From positions 1 through 39,887 of the forward strand of contig JALTKS010000099.1 of the NCBI GenBank assembly GCA_027006175.1: a DNA stretch of 39,887 nt. The letters are read 5' to 3'. The translations under genes were made by a program, and so were the position numbers. The notes beneath the pieces were generated by a model. The model ran no database searches. It saw only the letters and a program-made list of their open reading frames with translations, and had not been told where the DNA came from. Positions 9,111-18,020 of the stretch are shown piece after piece. This stretch comes from Gammaproteobacteria bacterium (GTDB lineage Bacteria; Pseudomonadota; Gammaproteobacteria; AKS1). Position 1 is the first letter of the stretch, and each line of letters opens with the position of its first letter.

Positions 9111-9968
9111 ATGACAGCTCAACGTATTGACGGCAAACAGGTTGCCGATGAACTTATCATTAAGGTTCGTGACCGTATCACCGCTCGCGTTAATAGCGGT
9201 AAACGTGCGCCAGGGCTTGCCGTTGTGCTGATTGGAAATGATCCCGCGTCAGCTGTTTATGTAAACAGTAAGCGTAAACGCTGTGAAGAGGCCGGTGTTA
9301 AATCGTTTTCTTATGATCTTGATGAATCAACAACACAAGCGGAATTACTCAAGCTGATTGATGATCTCAATCATCATCCCGAAGTTGATGGTATTTTAGT
9401 TCAACTCCCTTTACCGAAACACCTTGATGCTGACCTGGTCATTGACCACATCGACCCGCATAAAGATGTTGATGGTTTTCATCCATATAATTTTGGTCGC
9501 CTCGCCCAACGTCGCCCACTGCTTCGCCCTTGTACACCGCGTGGTGTGATGACATTGCTTGAATCAACCAGCATTGAATTGGCCGGTTTAGATGCGGTTG
9601 TGGTGGGCGCTTCAAATATTGTGGGTCGCCCCATGGCTTTAGAACTTTTAATGGCACGTTGTACAGTTACTATTTGTCACAGTAAAACCAACGATCTTGC
9701 CACCAAAGTTGCTGCAGCTGACATCGTTGTTGCCGGTGTGGGCATTCCCAATTTTGTAAAAGGTGAATGGATTAAACCGGGTGCCATCGTTATTGATGTA
9801 GGCATTAACCGTTTAGACAATGGCAAATTGGTCGGTGATGTAGGGTTTGAAGAAGCAACTAAAAACGCCGCGTGGATCACCCCCGTTCCCGGTGGTGTCG
9901 GCCCCATGACCGTCGCGACGTTATTAGAAAATACGCTCGACGCTGCAGAGCAACGCGAGACGCATTAA
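9111..9968 (+). CDS. folD: Methylenetetrahydrofolate dehydrogenase/cyclohydrolase FolD
   Basis: Bifunctional enzyme that interconverts 5,10-methylene-THF, 5,10-methenyl-THF and 10-formyl-THF in one-carbon metabolism. It is 285 residues long, the usual size. Catalytic Tyr50 and Lys54 lie in YVNSKRK, the substrate segment is [14 protein letters not shown], and the NADP-binding domain contains [14 protein letters not shown]. The C-terminal signature [12 protein letters not shown] is intact. The start follows AGGCGG and directly succeeds a good promoter. Its stop codon is one base from the stop of the convergent secreted-protein gene. Confidence 0.98.
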   Translation: MTAQRIDGKQVADELIIKVRDRITARVNSGKRAPGLAVVLIGNDPASAVYVNSKRKRCEEAGVKSFSYDLDESTTQAELLKLIDDLNHHPEVDGILVQLPLPKHLDADLVIDHIDPHKDVDGFHPYNFGRLAQRRPLLRPCTPRGVMTLLESTSIELAGLDAVVVGASNIVGRPMALELLMARCTVTICHSKTNDLATKVAAADIVVAGVGIPNFVKGEWIKPGAIVIDVGINRLDNGKLVGDVGFEEATKNAAWITPVPGGVGPMTVATLLENTLDAAEQRETH

Positions 9969-9969
9969 T

Positions 9970-10608
9970 TTAAAAAGCGGGTGGTAAGAACTTTGCTGCT
10001 GACAGCGGTATTGTACCAAAGCACGCTTTATATTCAGCACTCTCCCCAATTCCACCCTTTTTGCGCAAATCGATAATTTCATAATCTTCAAAACTAAAAT
10101 CGACATGCTTACCGTTCCAGTCACCTTCACAACTTTCATAGGTTATTTCATCATTGGCATCAAAATTTCTAAATGCTTTTAATTTGCCATTGTAGTTATA
10201 AAGGGTAAGTAAGGTTTGTGATGGTGCATTTCTAAAACCGGGTAAATAAGCCACCGTGTAATCGTGATCAAGGCGACCCTGCTTATCGTATAAAAAAACT
10301 TCCAGTACATGTAACTGTTTTGGGTTCTCAATTTCCCAATGCACACGGGTGAGTAGCTGACCTGTTTTAGCATCATGGTATGTATGCTCTTTGTAAAAAT
10401 CAGGGTTGCCACGGTAACCCCCTATGCGCGTGGTCTCTTTTAGCTTACGCGTCTTAAGAATTTCTTTATGCATGGCTAACAATTTATCTGCAAAAAGATT
10501 CCATGCTTTAACATGTTTCGTATCTTCTGTTTGCTGACCACGTTCAGCGGCCTGAACCTGAAAACTCATCGCTGAGAATGCCAGTAGCAGTATTAATCCA
10601 ATTCGCAT
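9970..10608 (-). CDS. Secreted protein of unknown function
   Basis: I do not recognise the family. From the ATG at 10608 the product has 212 residues. A GTG three codons upstream is open, but GAGG lies eight bases before this ATG. The N-terminus MRIGLILLLAFSAMSFQVQA is a clear signal peptide, probably cleaved after VQA near residue 20. The mature part is soluble, rich in aromatic and charged residues (EVFLYDKQGRLDHDYTVAYL, LLTLYNYNGKLKAFRNFD). It has two cysteines far apart (in YESCEGDW and YKACFGT) that could form a disulfide in the periplasm. It sits 62 bases after cysS on the same strand and ends one base from folD. Confidence 0.75.
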   Translation of the reverse strand: MRIGLILLLAFSAMSFQVQAAERGQQTEDTKHVKAWNLFADKLLAMHKEILKTRKLKETTRIGGYRGNPDFYKEHTYHDAKTGQLLTRVHWEIENPKQLHVLEVFLYDKQGRLDHDYTVAYLPGFRNAPSQTLLTLYNYNGKLKAFRNFDANDEITYESCEGDWNGKHVDFSFEDYEIIDLRKKGGIGESAEYKACFGTIPLSAAKFLPPAF

Positions 10609-10670
10609 TTGACCCACCTCAATTATAGTTATTATCTCAATTCCTACAGTATGACCACAAAAATCTGAAA

Positions 10671-12056
10671 TTATTCCCTACGCCAACGTGTTTTTCCGGC
10701 ACTGTCTTCAAGAATAATACCCATTGATGTTAATTCATCACGCAACCTGTCCGCTTCTGCCCAATCTTTCGCGTCACGCGCGGCATCACGCGCAGTCACC
10801 ATGGCATCAATATCATCTATATCAGTATCATCCGTTGAGCCCGACAACCATTCTTCCGGGCTTGCTTGAAGTAAACCCAATAAATCAGCTAACTGTTTTA
10901 ACTCGCCCGCTAACTGGTTAGCCGAATCTATATCAGCACTGCCTTTAGCCTTGTTTATCGCATGGCGTAGATCAGACAACACAGCAAGTGCACCCGCGGT
11001 ATTAAAATCATCATCCATTGCAGCATAAAAACGCGTTGAATAATCTGTTTCCGCAGCATCCATAACAGGATCAAGATCACGTAAACTGGTGTAGTAAGCA
11101 TCAAGAGCCGAACGAGCCATATCTAATTGCTTATCCGAGTAATTCAACGGACTACGATAGTGGCTACCTGTTACAAAATAACGTACCACTTCCGGTTTGT
11201 ATTGCGCCAGAATTTCTCGCACGGTGAAAAAATTACCCAGTGACTTCGACATTTTTTCATCGTCAATACGCACAAAGCCATTGTGCATCCAGACATTTAC
11301 AAACTTTGATCCGGTAGCCGCCTCAGATTGGGCAATTTCATTTTCATGGTGAGGAAACTGTAAATCCATACCACCACCATGAATATCAAAATGATCGCCA
11401 AGACAATGTGTCGACATGGCAGAACATTCAATATGCCAACCGGGGCGCCCTTTTCCCCATGGTGAATCCCAGCTTGGCTCATCTGGCTTCACTGCTTTCC
11501 ATAAAACAAAGTCCAGTGGATCGCGTTTGGCCGTGTTGACTTCTACTCGCGCACCCGACTGCAAATCGTCTAAATGTTTTTTCGACAACGCGCCATAATC
11601 CGCAAAACTATTAACACTGTAATAGACATCGCCATTATCTGCGGCATAGGCATGCCCTTTTTCAACCAGATTAGCGACCATATCAATAATTTGCTGCATA
11701 TAGGCGGTTGCACGCGGTTCTTGATCTGGCCGCTGTACAGCCAAATCATCCGCATCCTGATTCATTTCAGCAATGAATCGTTCGGTTAAGTTATCAAAGG
11801 GCTCCTTGTTTTCATTCGCTCGTGCAATAATTTTATCGTCAATATCAGTAATATTTCGAATATAGGTGACGTGCTCATCACCAAATACATGACGTAAGTA
11901 ACGGTTCACCACATCAAACACCACCAAAACACGTGCATGCCCTAAATGACACAGGTCGTAAACCGTCATACCACAGACGTAAAGACGAACATTTTCAGGG
12001 TCTATCGGCTCAAAAGGCGCCTTTTTGCCGGTTAGGGTGTTGTATATTTCAAGCAC
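10671..12056 (-). CDS. cysS: Cysteinyl-tRNA synthetase
   Basis: Class I aminoacyl-tRNA synthetase charging tRNA-Cys in the cytoplasm. The best start is the GTG at 12056: it gives 461 residues, the same length as E. coli CysS, begins with the family-typical (M)LEIYNTLTG, and has GAGAGG ten bases upstream. Upstream ATG (12074) and TTG (12092) codons would add a non-conserved tail, and the ATG overlaps the ribosome site. Zinc ligands are Cys28 and the later HIECSA and HHENE segments, the HIGH motif appears as HLGHA (37-41), and KMSKS is present in [11 protein letters not shown]. It is divergent from ppiA, as in other gammaproteobacteria. Confidence 0.97.
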   Translation of the reverse strand: MLEIYNTLTGKKAPFEPIDPENVRLYVCGMTVYDLCHLGHARVLVVFDVVNRYLRHVFGDEHVTYIRNITDIDDKIIARANENKEPFDNLTERFIAEMNQDADDLAVQRPDQEPRATAYMQQIIDMVANLVEKGHAYAADNGDVYYSVNSFADYGALSKKHLDDLQSGARVEVNTAKRDPLDFVLWKAVKPDEPSWDSPWGKGRPGWHIECSAMSTHCLGDHFDIHGGGMDLQFPHHENEIAQSEAATGSKFVNVWMHNGFVRIDDEKMSKSLGNFFTVREILAQYKPEVVRYFVTGSHYRSPLNYSDKQLDMARSALDAYYTSLRDLDPVMDAAETDYSTRFYAAMDDDFNTAGALAVLSDLRHAINKAKGSADIDSANQLAGELKQLADLLGLLQASPEEWLSGSTDDTDIDDIDAMVTARDAARDAKDWAEADRLRDELTSMGIILEDSAGKTRWRRE

Positions 12057-12142
12057 TGCAAATTTGCCTCTCATTATCGTTTTCAGCGACAAATGGTAGC
12101 GGATTACGCTGCCAACAACAAAGCCTCTGGGTTTAACCCTCT

Positions 12143-12170
12143 TTCATAGGCCCAATAAAGACTATATTAT
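12143..12170 (+). promoter_or_regulatory. Candidate promoter of ppiA-ppiB-lpxH
   Basis: TTCATA (12143-12148), a 16-base spacer and TATTAT (12165-12170) lie 38 bases before the ppiA ATG. The hexamers match consensus at four and five positions, so this is plausible but not decisive. Confidence 0.4.
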
Positions 12171-12207
12171 GTGCACAATTCAATATGACACTTAAGTAGC
12201 TAAAACC

Positions 12208-12795
12208 ATGAAAACCTCAATGACACTCTTAAAACAACTGTTTTTATCCGCGATTTTATTCGCCGTCGCACAAATCGGCTTTGCCGCTGACACGGTGAAG
12301 GTGCGTATGCAGACCTCAATGGGCGATATCGTACTTGAACTCGATAAAGAAAAAGCCCCCATTTCTGTCAAAAACTTTCTTTCCTATGTTGAAAGTGGCG
12401 CCTATGAAGGCACTATCTTTCACCGCGTTATAGACAACTTTATGATTCAAGGCGGTGGCTATGACGAGAACTACAGCCGTCGTCCAACCCAACCGCCCAT
12501 CGTTAATGAAGCGGCGAATGGTTTAAAAAATCGCCGAGGTACGATTGCCATGGCACGGACTAACGCCGTTCACTCAGCCACTTCACAATTTTTTATTAAT
12601 TTAAAAGACAATAGCTTCCTTGATCACAAAAGCCCGACTCCACGCGGTTTTGGTTACACCGTATTTGGTAAAGTCATTGCCGGGATGGATACCGTGGATG
12701 CGATTCGCAAAGTCAGAACTGGATCAGGTGGTCCTTTTCCAAAAGATGCACCCACAACCAAAATTGTCATCAACAAAGTAACAATTGAAAAATAA
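12208..12795 (+). CDS. ppiA: Periplasmic cyclophilin-type peptidyl-prolyl isomerase
   Basis: Catalyses cis-trans isomerisation of X-Pro bonds, here in the periplasm. The product has 195 residues with a signal peptide of about 26 residues ending GFA-ADT. The cyclophilin core is clear: [35 protein letters not shown] and [15 protein letters not shown]. It resembles the next gene closely and is followed by it 25 bases later, so the pair is a tandem duplication with one secreted and one cytoplasmic copy. Confidence 0.93.
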   Translation: MKTSMTLLKQLFLSAILFAVAQIGFAADTVKVRMQTSMGDIVLELDKEKAPISVKNFLSYVESGAYEGTIFHRVIDNFMIQGGGYDENYSRRPTQPPIVNEAANGLKNRRGTIAMARTNAVHSATSQFFINLKDNSFLDHKSPTPRGFGYTVFGKVIAGMDTVDAIRKVRTGSGGPFPKDAPTTKIVINKVTIEK

Positions 12796-12820
12796 ACATA
12801 CTTCAACAAGGTCGTTATCA

Positions 12821-13339
12821 ATGATTAAATTAAATACCAATCACGGCACCATTACTCTTGAACTCGATGCTGAAAAAGCACCATTGACTGTTGCGAATTT
12901 TGAACAGTACGTTAAAGACGGTTTTTATGATGGCACTATCTTTCACCGCGTCATTGACGGATTTATGATTCAAGGTGGTGGCATGGAACCGGGCATGACT
13001 CAAAAAGAAACCCGTGACCCCATTAAAAATGAAGCCGACAATGGTTTATCGAACGACATTGGCACAATTGCTATGGCACGTACCAATGACCCTGATTCCG
13101 CATCAGCACAATTCTTTATTAATATTAAAGACAATAGTTTCTTAAACCACTCGGCTCCCACTACCGCTGGTTGGGGTTACTGTGTTTTTGGTAAGGTCGT
13201 TGATGGCATGGATGTTGTTAATACAATTAAAGCGGTTGATACAAGTAGTGCCGGCATGCATCAAGATGTGCCCGTTGAAGATGTGATTATTGAAAGTGCC
13301 GAGATTGTTGAAGAAACCGATGAAGCTGACGAAGAATAA
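12821..13339 (+). CDS. ppiB: Cytoplasmic cyclophilin-type peptidyl-prolyl isomerase
   Basis: Cytoplasmic prolyl isomerase. The start at 12821 gives 172 residues beginning [15 protein letters not shown], the normal PpiB N-terminus. The longer open frame from 12785 overlaps ppiA and adds a non-conserved leader. AAGG lies about ten bases upstream of the chosen start. Core motifs [14 protein letters not shown] and [15 protein letters not shown] are intact. An acidic tail ([12 protein letters not shown]) is unlike E. coli PpiB. It precedes lpxH by 24 bases, the conserved ppiB-lpxH order. Confidence 0.95.
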   Translation: MIKLNTNHGTITLELDAEKAPLTVANFEQYVKDGFYDGTIFHRVIDGFMIQGGGMEPGMTQKETRDPIKNEADNGLSNDIGTIAMARTNDPDSASAQFFINIKDNSFLNHSAPTTAGWGYCVFGKVVDGMDVVNTIKAVDTSSAGMHQDVPVEDVIIESAEIVEETDEADEE

Positions 13340-13363
13340 ATCGTTATATGATTTAATAATCCG

Positions 13364-14083
13364 ATGGCCTTAACTCTCTTCATCTCTGATTTACACCTCG
13401 ATTCGACTCTACCGGAACTAACAGACTTGTTCGTGCAGTTCATGCACGAACAAGCACCCAAAGCAGATGCTGTTTATATTCTCGGCGATCTGTTTGAAGC
13501 ATGGGTTGGTGATGATGATGATCGCGCTGGCACCCAATTGTTTATTGATGAACTTCGCGCATTAGCAGACAAAGATGTGCCCTTGTTCGTTATGCCCGGC
13601 AATCGTGATTTTTTATTCTCCTCGGAATTTGAAAAACGCTGTCACTGCACATTATTAAACGATCCAACCGTTATTGATTTATACGGCACACCTACCCTGT
13701 TAATGCACGGCGACAGTCTTTGTACTGATGATATCAAGCATCAGGAATCACGCGCGTTATTGCGCAGTACTGACTGGAAGTCTCGTTTTCTTGACCAGCC
13801 ACTGGAAGATAGAATTCAACAAGCCAAAGAATATCGCAGCATGAGCCGTAAACATTTAAAAGATGCTCCGGATGCCATTATGGATGTTAATCAGGAGGCA
13901 GTTATTAACGCAATGCGTGAGCATAAGGTACAGCAGCTTATTCATGGTCATACGCACCGCCCTGCTATCCATTCACTGACAGTGAATGGAGAACAAGCCA
14001 GGCGCATTGTTCTGGGTGACTGGAACAGTCAGGGCAGTGTTCTAAGCTGCAACGAATCAGACTGTCGCCTAACTCGGTTTTAG
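13364..14083 (+). CDS. lpxH: UDP-2,3-diacylglucosamine diphosphatase LpxH
   Basis: Calcineurin-like metallophosphoesterase that hydrolyses UDP-2,3-diacylglucosamine to lipid X in lipid A synthesis, at the inner face of the cytoplasmic membrane. It is 239 residues long. Metal ligands are visible as Asp9 and His11 (SDLHLD), Asp42 (GDLFEAWVGDD), Asn80 (GNRDF), His115 (MHGDS) and His196/His198 (GHTHRP), each one position from the E. coli numbering. Its last 15 bases overlap the end of the convergent lipoprotein gene. Confidence 0.98.
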   Translation: MALTLFISDLHLDSTLPELTDLFVQFMHEQAPKADAVYILGDLFEAWVGDDDDRAGTQLFIDELRALADKDVPLFVMPGNRDFLFSSEFEKRCHCTLLNDPTVIDLYGTPTLLMHGDSLCTDDIKHQESRALLRSTDWKSRFLDQPLEDRIQQAKEYRSMSRKHLKDAPDAIMDVNQEAVINAMREHKVQQLIHGHTHRPAIHSLTVNGEQARRIVLGDWNSQGSVLSCNESDCRLTRF

Positions 14084-14872
14084 TGGTTTCTCCGTTGCAG
14101 GGGCTTGTAACTCATCAATAGAAAACTGATCAAATTCCTTCGGTAAAACAAACAGCGCAGCCTTAGGTTCATAGGCATTATCAAAATCGATCAAACTACG
14201 TTGATATCCTGTATGGTCACGTTCATGAACAGGTAAACCGAATTGTAGATATTTGTCTGGCTGAAAAATATTGATTGCCATATCACAAGCATTACGCAAA
14301 TCAGCCGGTGTAATATTCATTGTTTTAGCATGTTGCCCCGCTAAAATGCGCCGATACTCAGCAATAGCTTCCGTAGCATCGGTCATCAAACCTTCAGCAA
14401 TCATTGCATCCTGACATGCCTGACCATTAATTTTGAAAATATAATGAACCAATTCATGCCCATCGATCATGGGAGAATCTTTATCCGGCGTGCGCACGGT
14501 TTCCGGATTCAACTCTATTGGTGACGTTGTTGTTACCGCCTGATGTTTAACAACCAAAATAGCATCATTTTCATCGGAAACACTGTAAACAATTTGTTTG
14601 GCTCTATCGACCAGCACAAATTCATTGCCATCATTATTGTCATCTAAACGAATAAATTTATCCGTAATAATAATGCGCGACTCATAGGGTTCAATGTTAG
14701 GTTCTTCTATCTTATAAAGTAGCAATATTGATACGGGGCTTGCTTTTGTCTCTAATGGCTTGGCGATATCTGCTGCCACAGGTGCTGTCGACTGTGTTTT
14801 TGTTTCAGGAGGTGTTTCATCACACGCAGACAAAATAACGACAATAAAAAATAAACCGATCAACTTCTTCAC
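14069..14872 (-). CDS. Lipoprotein of unknown function
   Basis: I do not recognise the family. The start codon is GTG at 14872, with GAGG eight bases upstream. The 267-residue product begins (M)KKLIGLFFIVVILSACDE, a lipoprotein signal peptide with the lipobox LSAC and lipidation at Cys17. A Thr/Pro-rich linker leads to a folded part with IIITDKFIRLDDNNDGNEFVL and YSVSDEN strands, then a helical part with two widely spaced cysteines (QACQDA, RNACDMA). Acidic residues at the DNNDGNE segment could bind a metal, but this is speculation. It starts 11 bases after the DUF455 gene, so the two are probably cotranscribed. Confidence 0.78.
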   Translation of the reverse strand: MKKLIGLFFIVVILSACDETPPETKTQSTAPVAADIAKPLETKASPVSILLLYKIEEPNIEPYESRIIITDKFIRLDDNNDGNEFVLVDRAKQIVYSVSDENDAILVVKHQAVTTTSPIELNPETVRTPDKDSPMIDGHELVHYIFKINGQACQDAMIAEGLMTDATEAIAEYRRILAGQHAKTMNITPADLRNACDMAINIFQPDKYLQFGLPVHERDHTGYQRSLIDFDNAYEPKAALFVLPKEFDQFSIDELQAPATEKPLKPS

Positions 14873-14883
14873 TTCTCTATCCT

Positions 14884-15678
14884 CTACAATTTTTCCAGCA
14901 TACTCATTTCTGAGGCAGTAAAACCCGCCTGCTCACGAGCAGCATAATGGAAAGGTCCTCTTACTGCACCTTTCATGTACTTTTCAATCAATTCAGCAAA
15001 TATTTTTTCAGGGTCTAAATCCCGCTGCTGGCAGAAATAGCGGAACCATCGCGTTCCGACTTCAACGTGACCTATCTCATCGGCAAGAATAATATCAAGA
15101 ATTTCCACAGCACGGTGATCACCTTGCTGTTTCAAGCGCTTAATCATAGCTGGAGTTACATCCAGACCTCGTGCTTCTAATACGCGTGGCACAAGTGCCA
15201 TTCTCACCATCCCATCATGTGCGGTCTGTTGCGCCATTTCCCATAAGCCGTTATGTGCAGGAAAATCACCGTAATCGTAGCCAAGTGTGCGTAAATGGTC
15301 ACGTAATAAACCAAAATGGTAGGCTTCTTCTCGGGCGACATTTATCCAGTCAGCATAAAACTGTTCGGGCATGTCTCGAAAGCGATACACCGCATCCCAG
15401 GCGAGATTGATGGCGTTAAATTCTATATGGGCAATGGAATGGATCAGTGCCGCGTGTCCCTGTTTATTGCCTGTTTTACGCTGCCGTAAGTCTTTAGGTA
15501 GCACTAATTCGGGTTTATCAGGTCGCCCAGGCTCGCCGATGGGCGTGGGCTCGGAATCACTGTGGATACTTAATTCACCGGCTAGCCAAGCCGCTGACGC
15601 ACTGTTTGTGCGTTGGCATTTAACATCCGGCTCACAAGCCAGTAAACACTGTTCTGCAATAGTAAAAAGAGTTAGCAT
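14884..15678 (-). CDS. DUF455 family ferritin-like protein
   Basis: Member of the DUF455 ferritin-like superfamily, whose biochemical role is not established. It is 264 residues long. The four-helix di-iron style ligand pattern is visible: AHIEFNAI, REEAYHFGLLRDH, EARGLDVTPAM and LADEIGHVEVG, which would supply Glu and His ligands. There is no signal peptide, so it is cytoplasmic. It lies 23 bases after the EAL gene and 11 bases before the lipoprotein gene. The ribosome site is weak (GAGG 14 bases upstream), which could mean translational dependence on the upstream gene. Confidence 0.88.
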   Translation of the reverse strand: MLTLFTIAEQCLLACEPDVKCQRTNSASAAWLAGELSIHSDSEPTPIGEPGRPDKPELVLPKDLRQRKTGNKQGHAALIHSIAHIEFNAINLAWDAVYRFRDMPEQFYADWINVAREEAYHFGLLRDHLRTLGYDYGDFPAHNGLWEMAQQTAHDGMVRMALVPRVLEARGLDVTPAMIKRLKQQGDHRAVEILDIILADEIGHVEVGTRWFRYFCQQRDLDPEKIFAELIEKYMKGAVRGPFHYAAREQAGFTASEMSMLEKL

Positions 15679-15701
15679 GCACTAAATCATACCTCATCTA
15701 C

Positions 15702-16994
15702 CTAGCGATCGCTCCAATCTATATCGCAACACAACACAATATTATTACCTTCCTTATCTTTGACCAAGATAGATAGGGTTATACAAACAATACCGGCTGT
15801 CATCGATAAATAAGGACGACTGATATGTACTTTACCTGGCTCACTGATGGCTCGACGAAAGTATGGTCGCCGAAACCAGGAGGCGCATGTTTGTTCCTCA
15901 AGTACAGCAAAACGTTGCGGGAAAAGATCGGCGTGATCCTCAGGAAAATAGTTCTTTCCTAACTGATGCCCTTTACGGTTAAGCATGTAACAACGTTCTA
16001 CACCTGAAAATTGTAATAAATGATTAATGGCTATTTCAACCAGTTCACCCTCTACGATCGCAGTCGATACTTCATCAAATGCAACAATATAAGCATTCAA
16101 TTTTCGCGCCGAGCTTTCCTCACGTTGTGTTACTCGACTTTGGTAAGCTAAACAAAGATGAGAAAGATCCATTCCCCCTTCGCCCACTGCATCACTCGTT
16201 ATATCAACCAGTAGATTTCGGTTTGGTTTAGACAGATAATAGCCCTGTACAAAATCAGCGCCTGAATCAACCGCCTTTAATGCCTGTTCTTCTTCCTCAA
16301 TACCTTCCAGTAATACCAGGCTTCCACATTCGTGTATCAATGAAACAAGATTAGTCAGCATTCTATTGGCAACACTATTATATTTAATGTCTTTAATAAT
16401 CGATTTATCAAACTTGACGATATCCGGTTTAATTTCAAGAACCCGATCAAAGTTTGAATTACCTTTGCCAAAATCATCAATCGCAATTAAACACCCTAGC
16501 TCTCGATAATACTCAATCGCCTCATTTAATTTATCTTTATCATCAACTGATTCTTCTAGAATTTCGATAACAATATTTTCTGGCTTGATATTATTATCGT
16601 TAAAAAGCGCTTCAATGTATGAGCCATTTTTTTTGCCCCCCATCAAAACCACAGGATGCACATTCAGAAATAACCAATTAGGTTCATCTGTCTGCCTCAC
16701 GTAATTTTTTATATGCAGGTAACAACTTAAATGATCTAGCTCAATAACTTCTTCAGTGGTTCGCAGCGTATTAAAAATTTCCAGACGAGAGATCGAATGC
16801 TTGTCAGAATCAATTCCTCTGAGTAAGCCTTCATAGCCGATTGGTTTGCGGTGAGATAAGCTGTAAATAGGTTGAAAATTGGAATGTAATTCTATGCCAT
16901 GCATTTCCGCTTCATACGTACCATTCGGTAAGGTAAAAGAACTGTCCTTATATTTCTTTAGCATTAAATCACTCTTGTGCTTATTTCCCGGCAT
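15702..16994 (-). CDS. EAL-domain cyclic di-GMP phosphodiesterase with C-terminal sensory domain
   Basis: Predicted to hydrolyse cyclic di-GMP, a second messenger for motility and biofilm. It is 430 residues long. The EAL domain (about 35-265) keeps all expected metal and catalytic residues: Glu55 in YEGLLRG (EGL in place of EAL), Asn111, Glu144, Asp173-Asp174 in DDFGKG, Lys194, Glu230 and Gln250 in QGYYLSKP, so it is likely active. Residues 290-430 form a separate domain (CYMLNRKGHQLG, WFRRPYFRRAI, GIVCITLSILV) reminiscent of the Cache/PAS-like domain C-terminal to EAL in Bacillus YkuI. No membrane segment is present. It is first in a probable operon with the DUF455 and lipoprotein genes. 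Confidence 0.92.
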   Translation of the reverse strand: MPGNKHKSDLMLKKYKDSSFTLPNGTYEAEMHGIELHSNFQPIYSLSHRKPIGYEGLLRGIDSDKHSISRLEIFNTLRTTEEVIELDHLSCYLHIKNYVRQTDEPNWLFLNVHPVVLMGGKKNGSYIEALFNDNNIKPENIVIEILEESVDDKDKLNEAIEYYRELGCLIAIDDFGKGNSNFDRVLEIKPDIVKFDKSIIKDIKYNSVANRMLTNLVSLIHECGSLVLLEGIEEEEQALKAVDSGADFVQGYYLSKPNRNLLVDITSDAVGEGGMDLSHLCLAYQSRVTQREESSARKLNAYIVAFDEVSTAIVEGELVEIAINHLLQFSGVERCYMLNRKGHQLGKNYFPEDHADLFPQRFAVLEEQTCASWFRRPYFRRAISEPGKVHISRPYLSMTAGIVCITLSILVKDKEGNNIVLCCDIDWSDR

Positions 16995-17129
16995 GCCTGC
17001 TTACCTCAGCATCTATATTAGATTATTCTAATATATATACTTGTATTAGTCTAAGGTAATTATCGGCCTCATTGATGTTTTATGAAGCCTCAGGGTTCTA
17101 AAATGAAATATTGATGTCTTATTCGCTCT

Positions 17130-17160
17130 AAAAAAAAGGGAAAGCTCACGCTTTCCCTTT
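17130..17160 (-). terminator. Intrinsic terminator of mscS
   Basis: A perfect 11-bp stem (17135-17145 and 17150-17160, AAAGGGAAAGC) with a 4-nt loop, followed on the minus strand by a T run down to 17130. It lies about 30 bases after the mscS stop and separates the metZ-mscS unit from the EAL operon. Confidence 0.88.
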
Positions 17161-17191
17161 ATGTATTGCATCTTAAACAAATATATCTGGA

Positions 17192-18001
17192 TTATGATTT
17201 ATGTATGTCCATTTGTGGATACGGAATAGAAATACCTTGCTCATCGAAAGTTAATTTAACTTTCTCCGTCAAATCGAATTTAACCGCCCAGTAATCGCCA
17301 CTCTTGACCCATGGGCGTACCACAAAGTTAACGCTACTATCGGCAAGCTCAGAAACAGCGATCAATGTCTCTGGATCTTTCAAAATTCGCTCATCACTAT
17401 CAACAAGACCTCGTAAAATATCTTGTGCTTTTTTTAGATCATCGTCATAACCAATTCCAAATACCATATCAATACGGCGTGTATCACGAGCAGAGAAATT
17501 CGTAATCGTACCACCATAAATACTGCCATTCGGTACAATAATTTCCCTGTTATCACCGGTACGCATCATTGTGCTAAAAATACTGATCTTTTCAACGGTT
17601 CCTGAAACACCACCCGCATCAATAAAATCACCTGTTTTAAACGGACGGAACACAATCAACATCACACCGGAAGCAAAGTTTTGCAATGAACCTTGTAATG
17701 CTAAACCAACCGCTAAACCAGCTGCACCCAACAATGCGATTAATGATGTTGTATCAACACCTAATTGATCCAGTGCCGCAATAATAATAAATAGCAATAA
17801 AGCGGCTGATAGAATCGAACAAATAAAGTCTATTAAGATATTGTCCATCTTGGCTTTGTTTAATACTTTGCGAACAATACCCACTATAATTTTCGCAAGT
17901 ATGCGACCAACTATATAAATTAGCGCTGCAAGAACAATGTTAATTCCCCACGGAATTACATAAGTACTCAACATTGCCTGCACATCAATATTTTCCAACA
18001 T
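17192..18001 (-). CDS. mscS: Small-conductance mechanosensitive channel, MscS family
   Basis: Heptameric inner-membrane channel that opens under membrane tension to release solutes on hypo-osmotic shock. It is 269 residues long against 286 in E. coli. Membrane helices lie at about 12-36, 56-80 and 86-118. The pore-lining TM3 has the diagnostic LGAAGLAVGLALQGSLQNFASG pattern. The beta domain (VFRPFKTGDFI, VPNGSIYGGTITNFS) and the alpha/beta vestibule domain follow. The start has GGAGG close upstream. It is 19 bases downstream of metZ and therefore probably shares the SAM-II-controlled transcript. Confidence 0.95.
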   Translation of the reverse strand: MLENIDVQAMLSTYVIPWGINIVLAALIYIVGRILAKIIVGIVRKVLNKAKMDNILIDFICSILSAALLLFIIIAALDQLGVDTTSLIALLGAAGLAVGLALQGSLQNFASGVMLIVFRPFKTGDFIDAGGVSGTVEKISIFSTMMRTGDNREIIVPNGSIYGGTITNFSARDTRRIDMVFGIGYDDDLKKAQDILRGLVDSDERILKDPETLIAVSELADSSVNFVVRPWVKSGDYWAVKFDLTEKVKLTFDEQGISIPYPQMDIHKS

Positions 18002-18020
18002 ACTCCCTCCAAATATCTAA

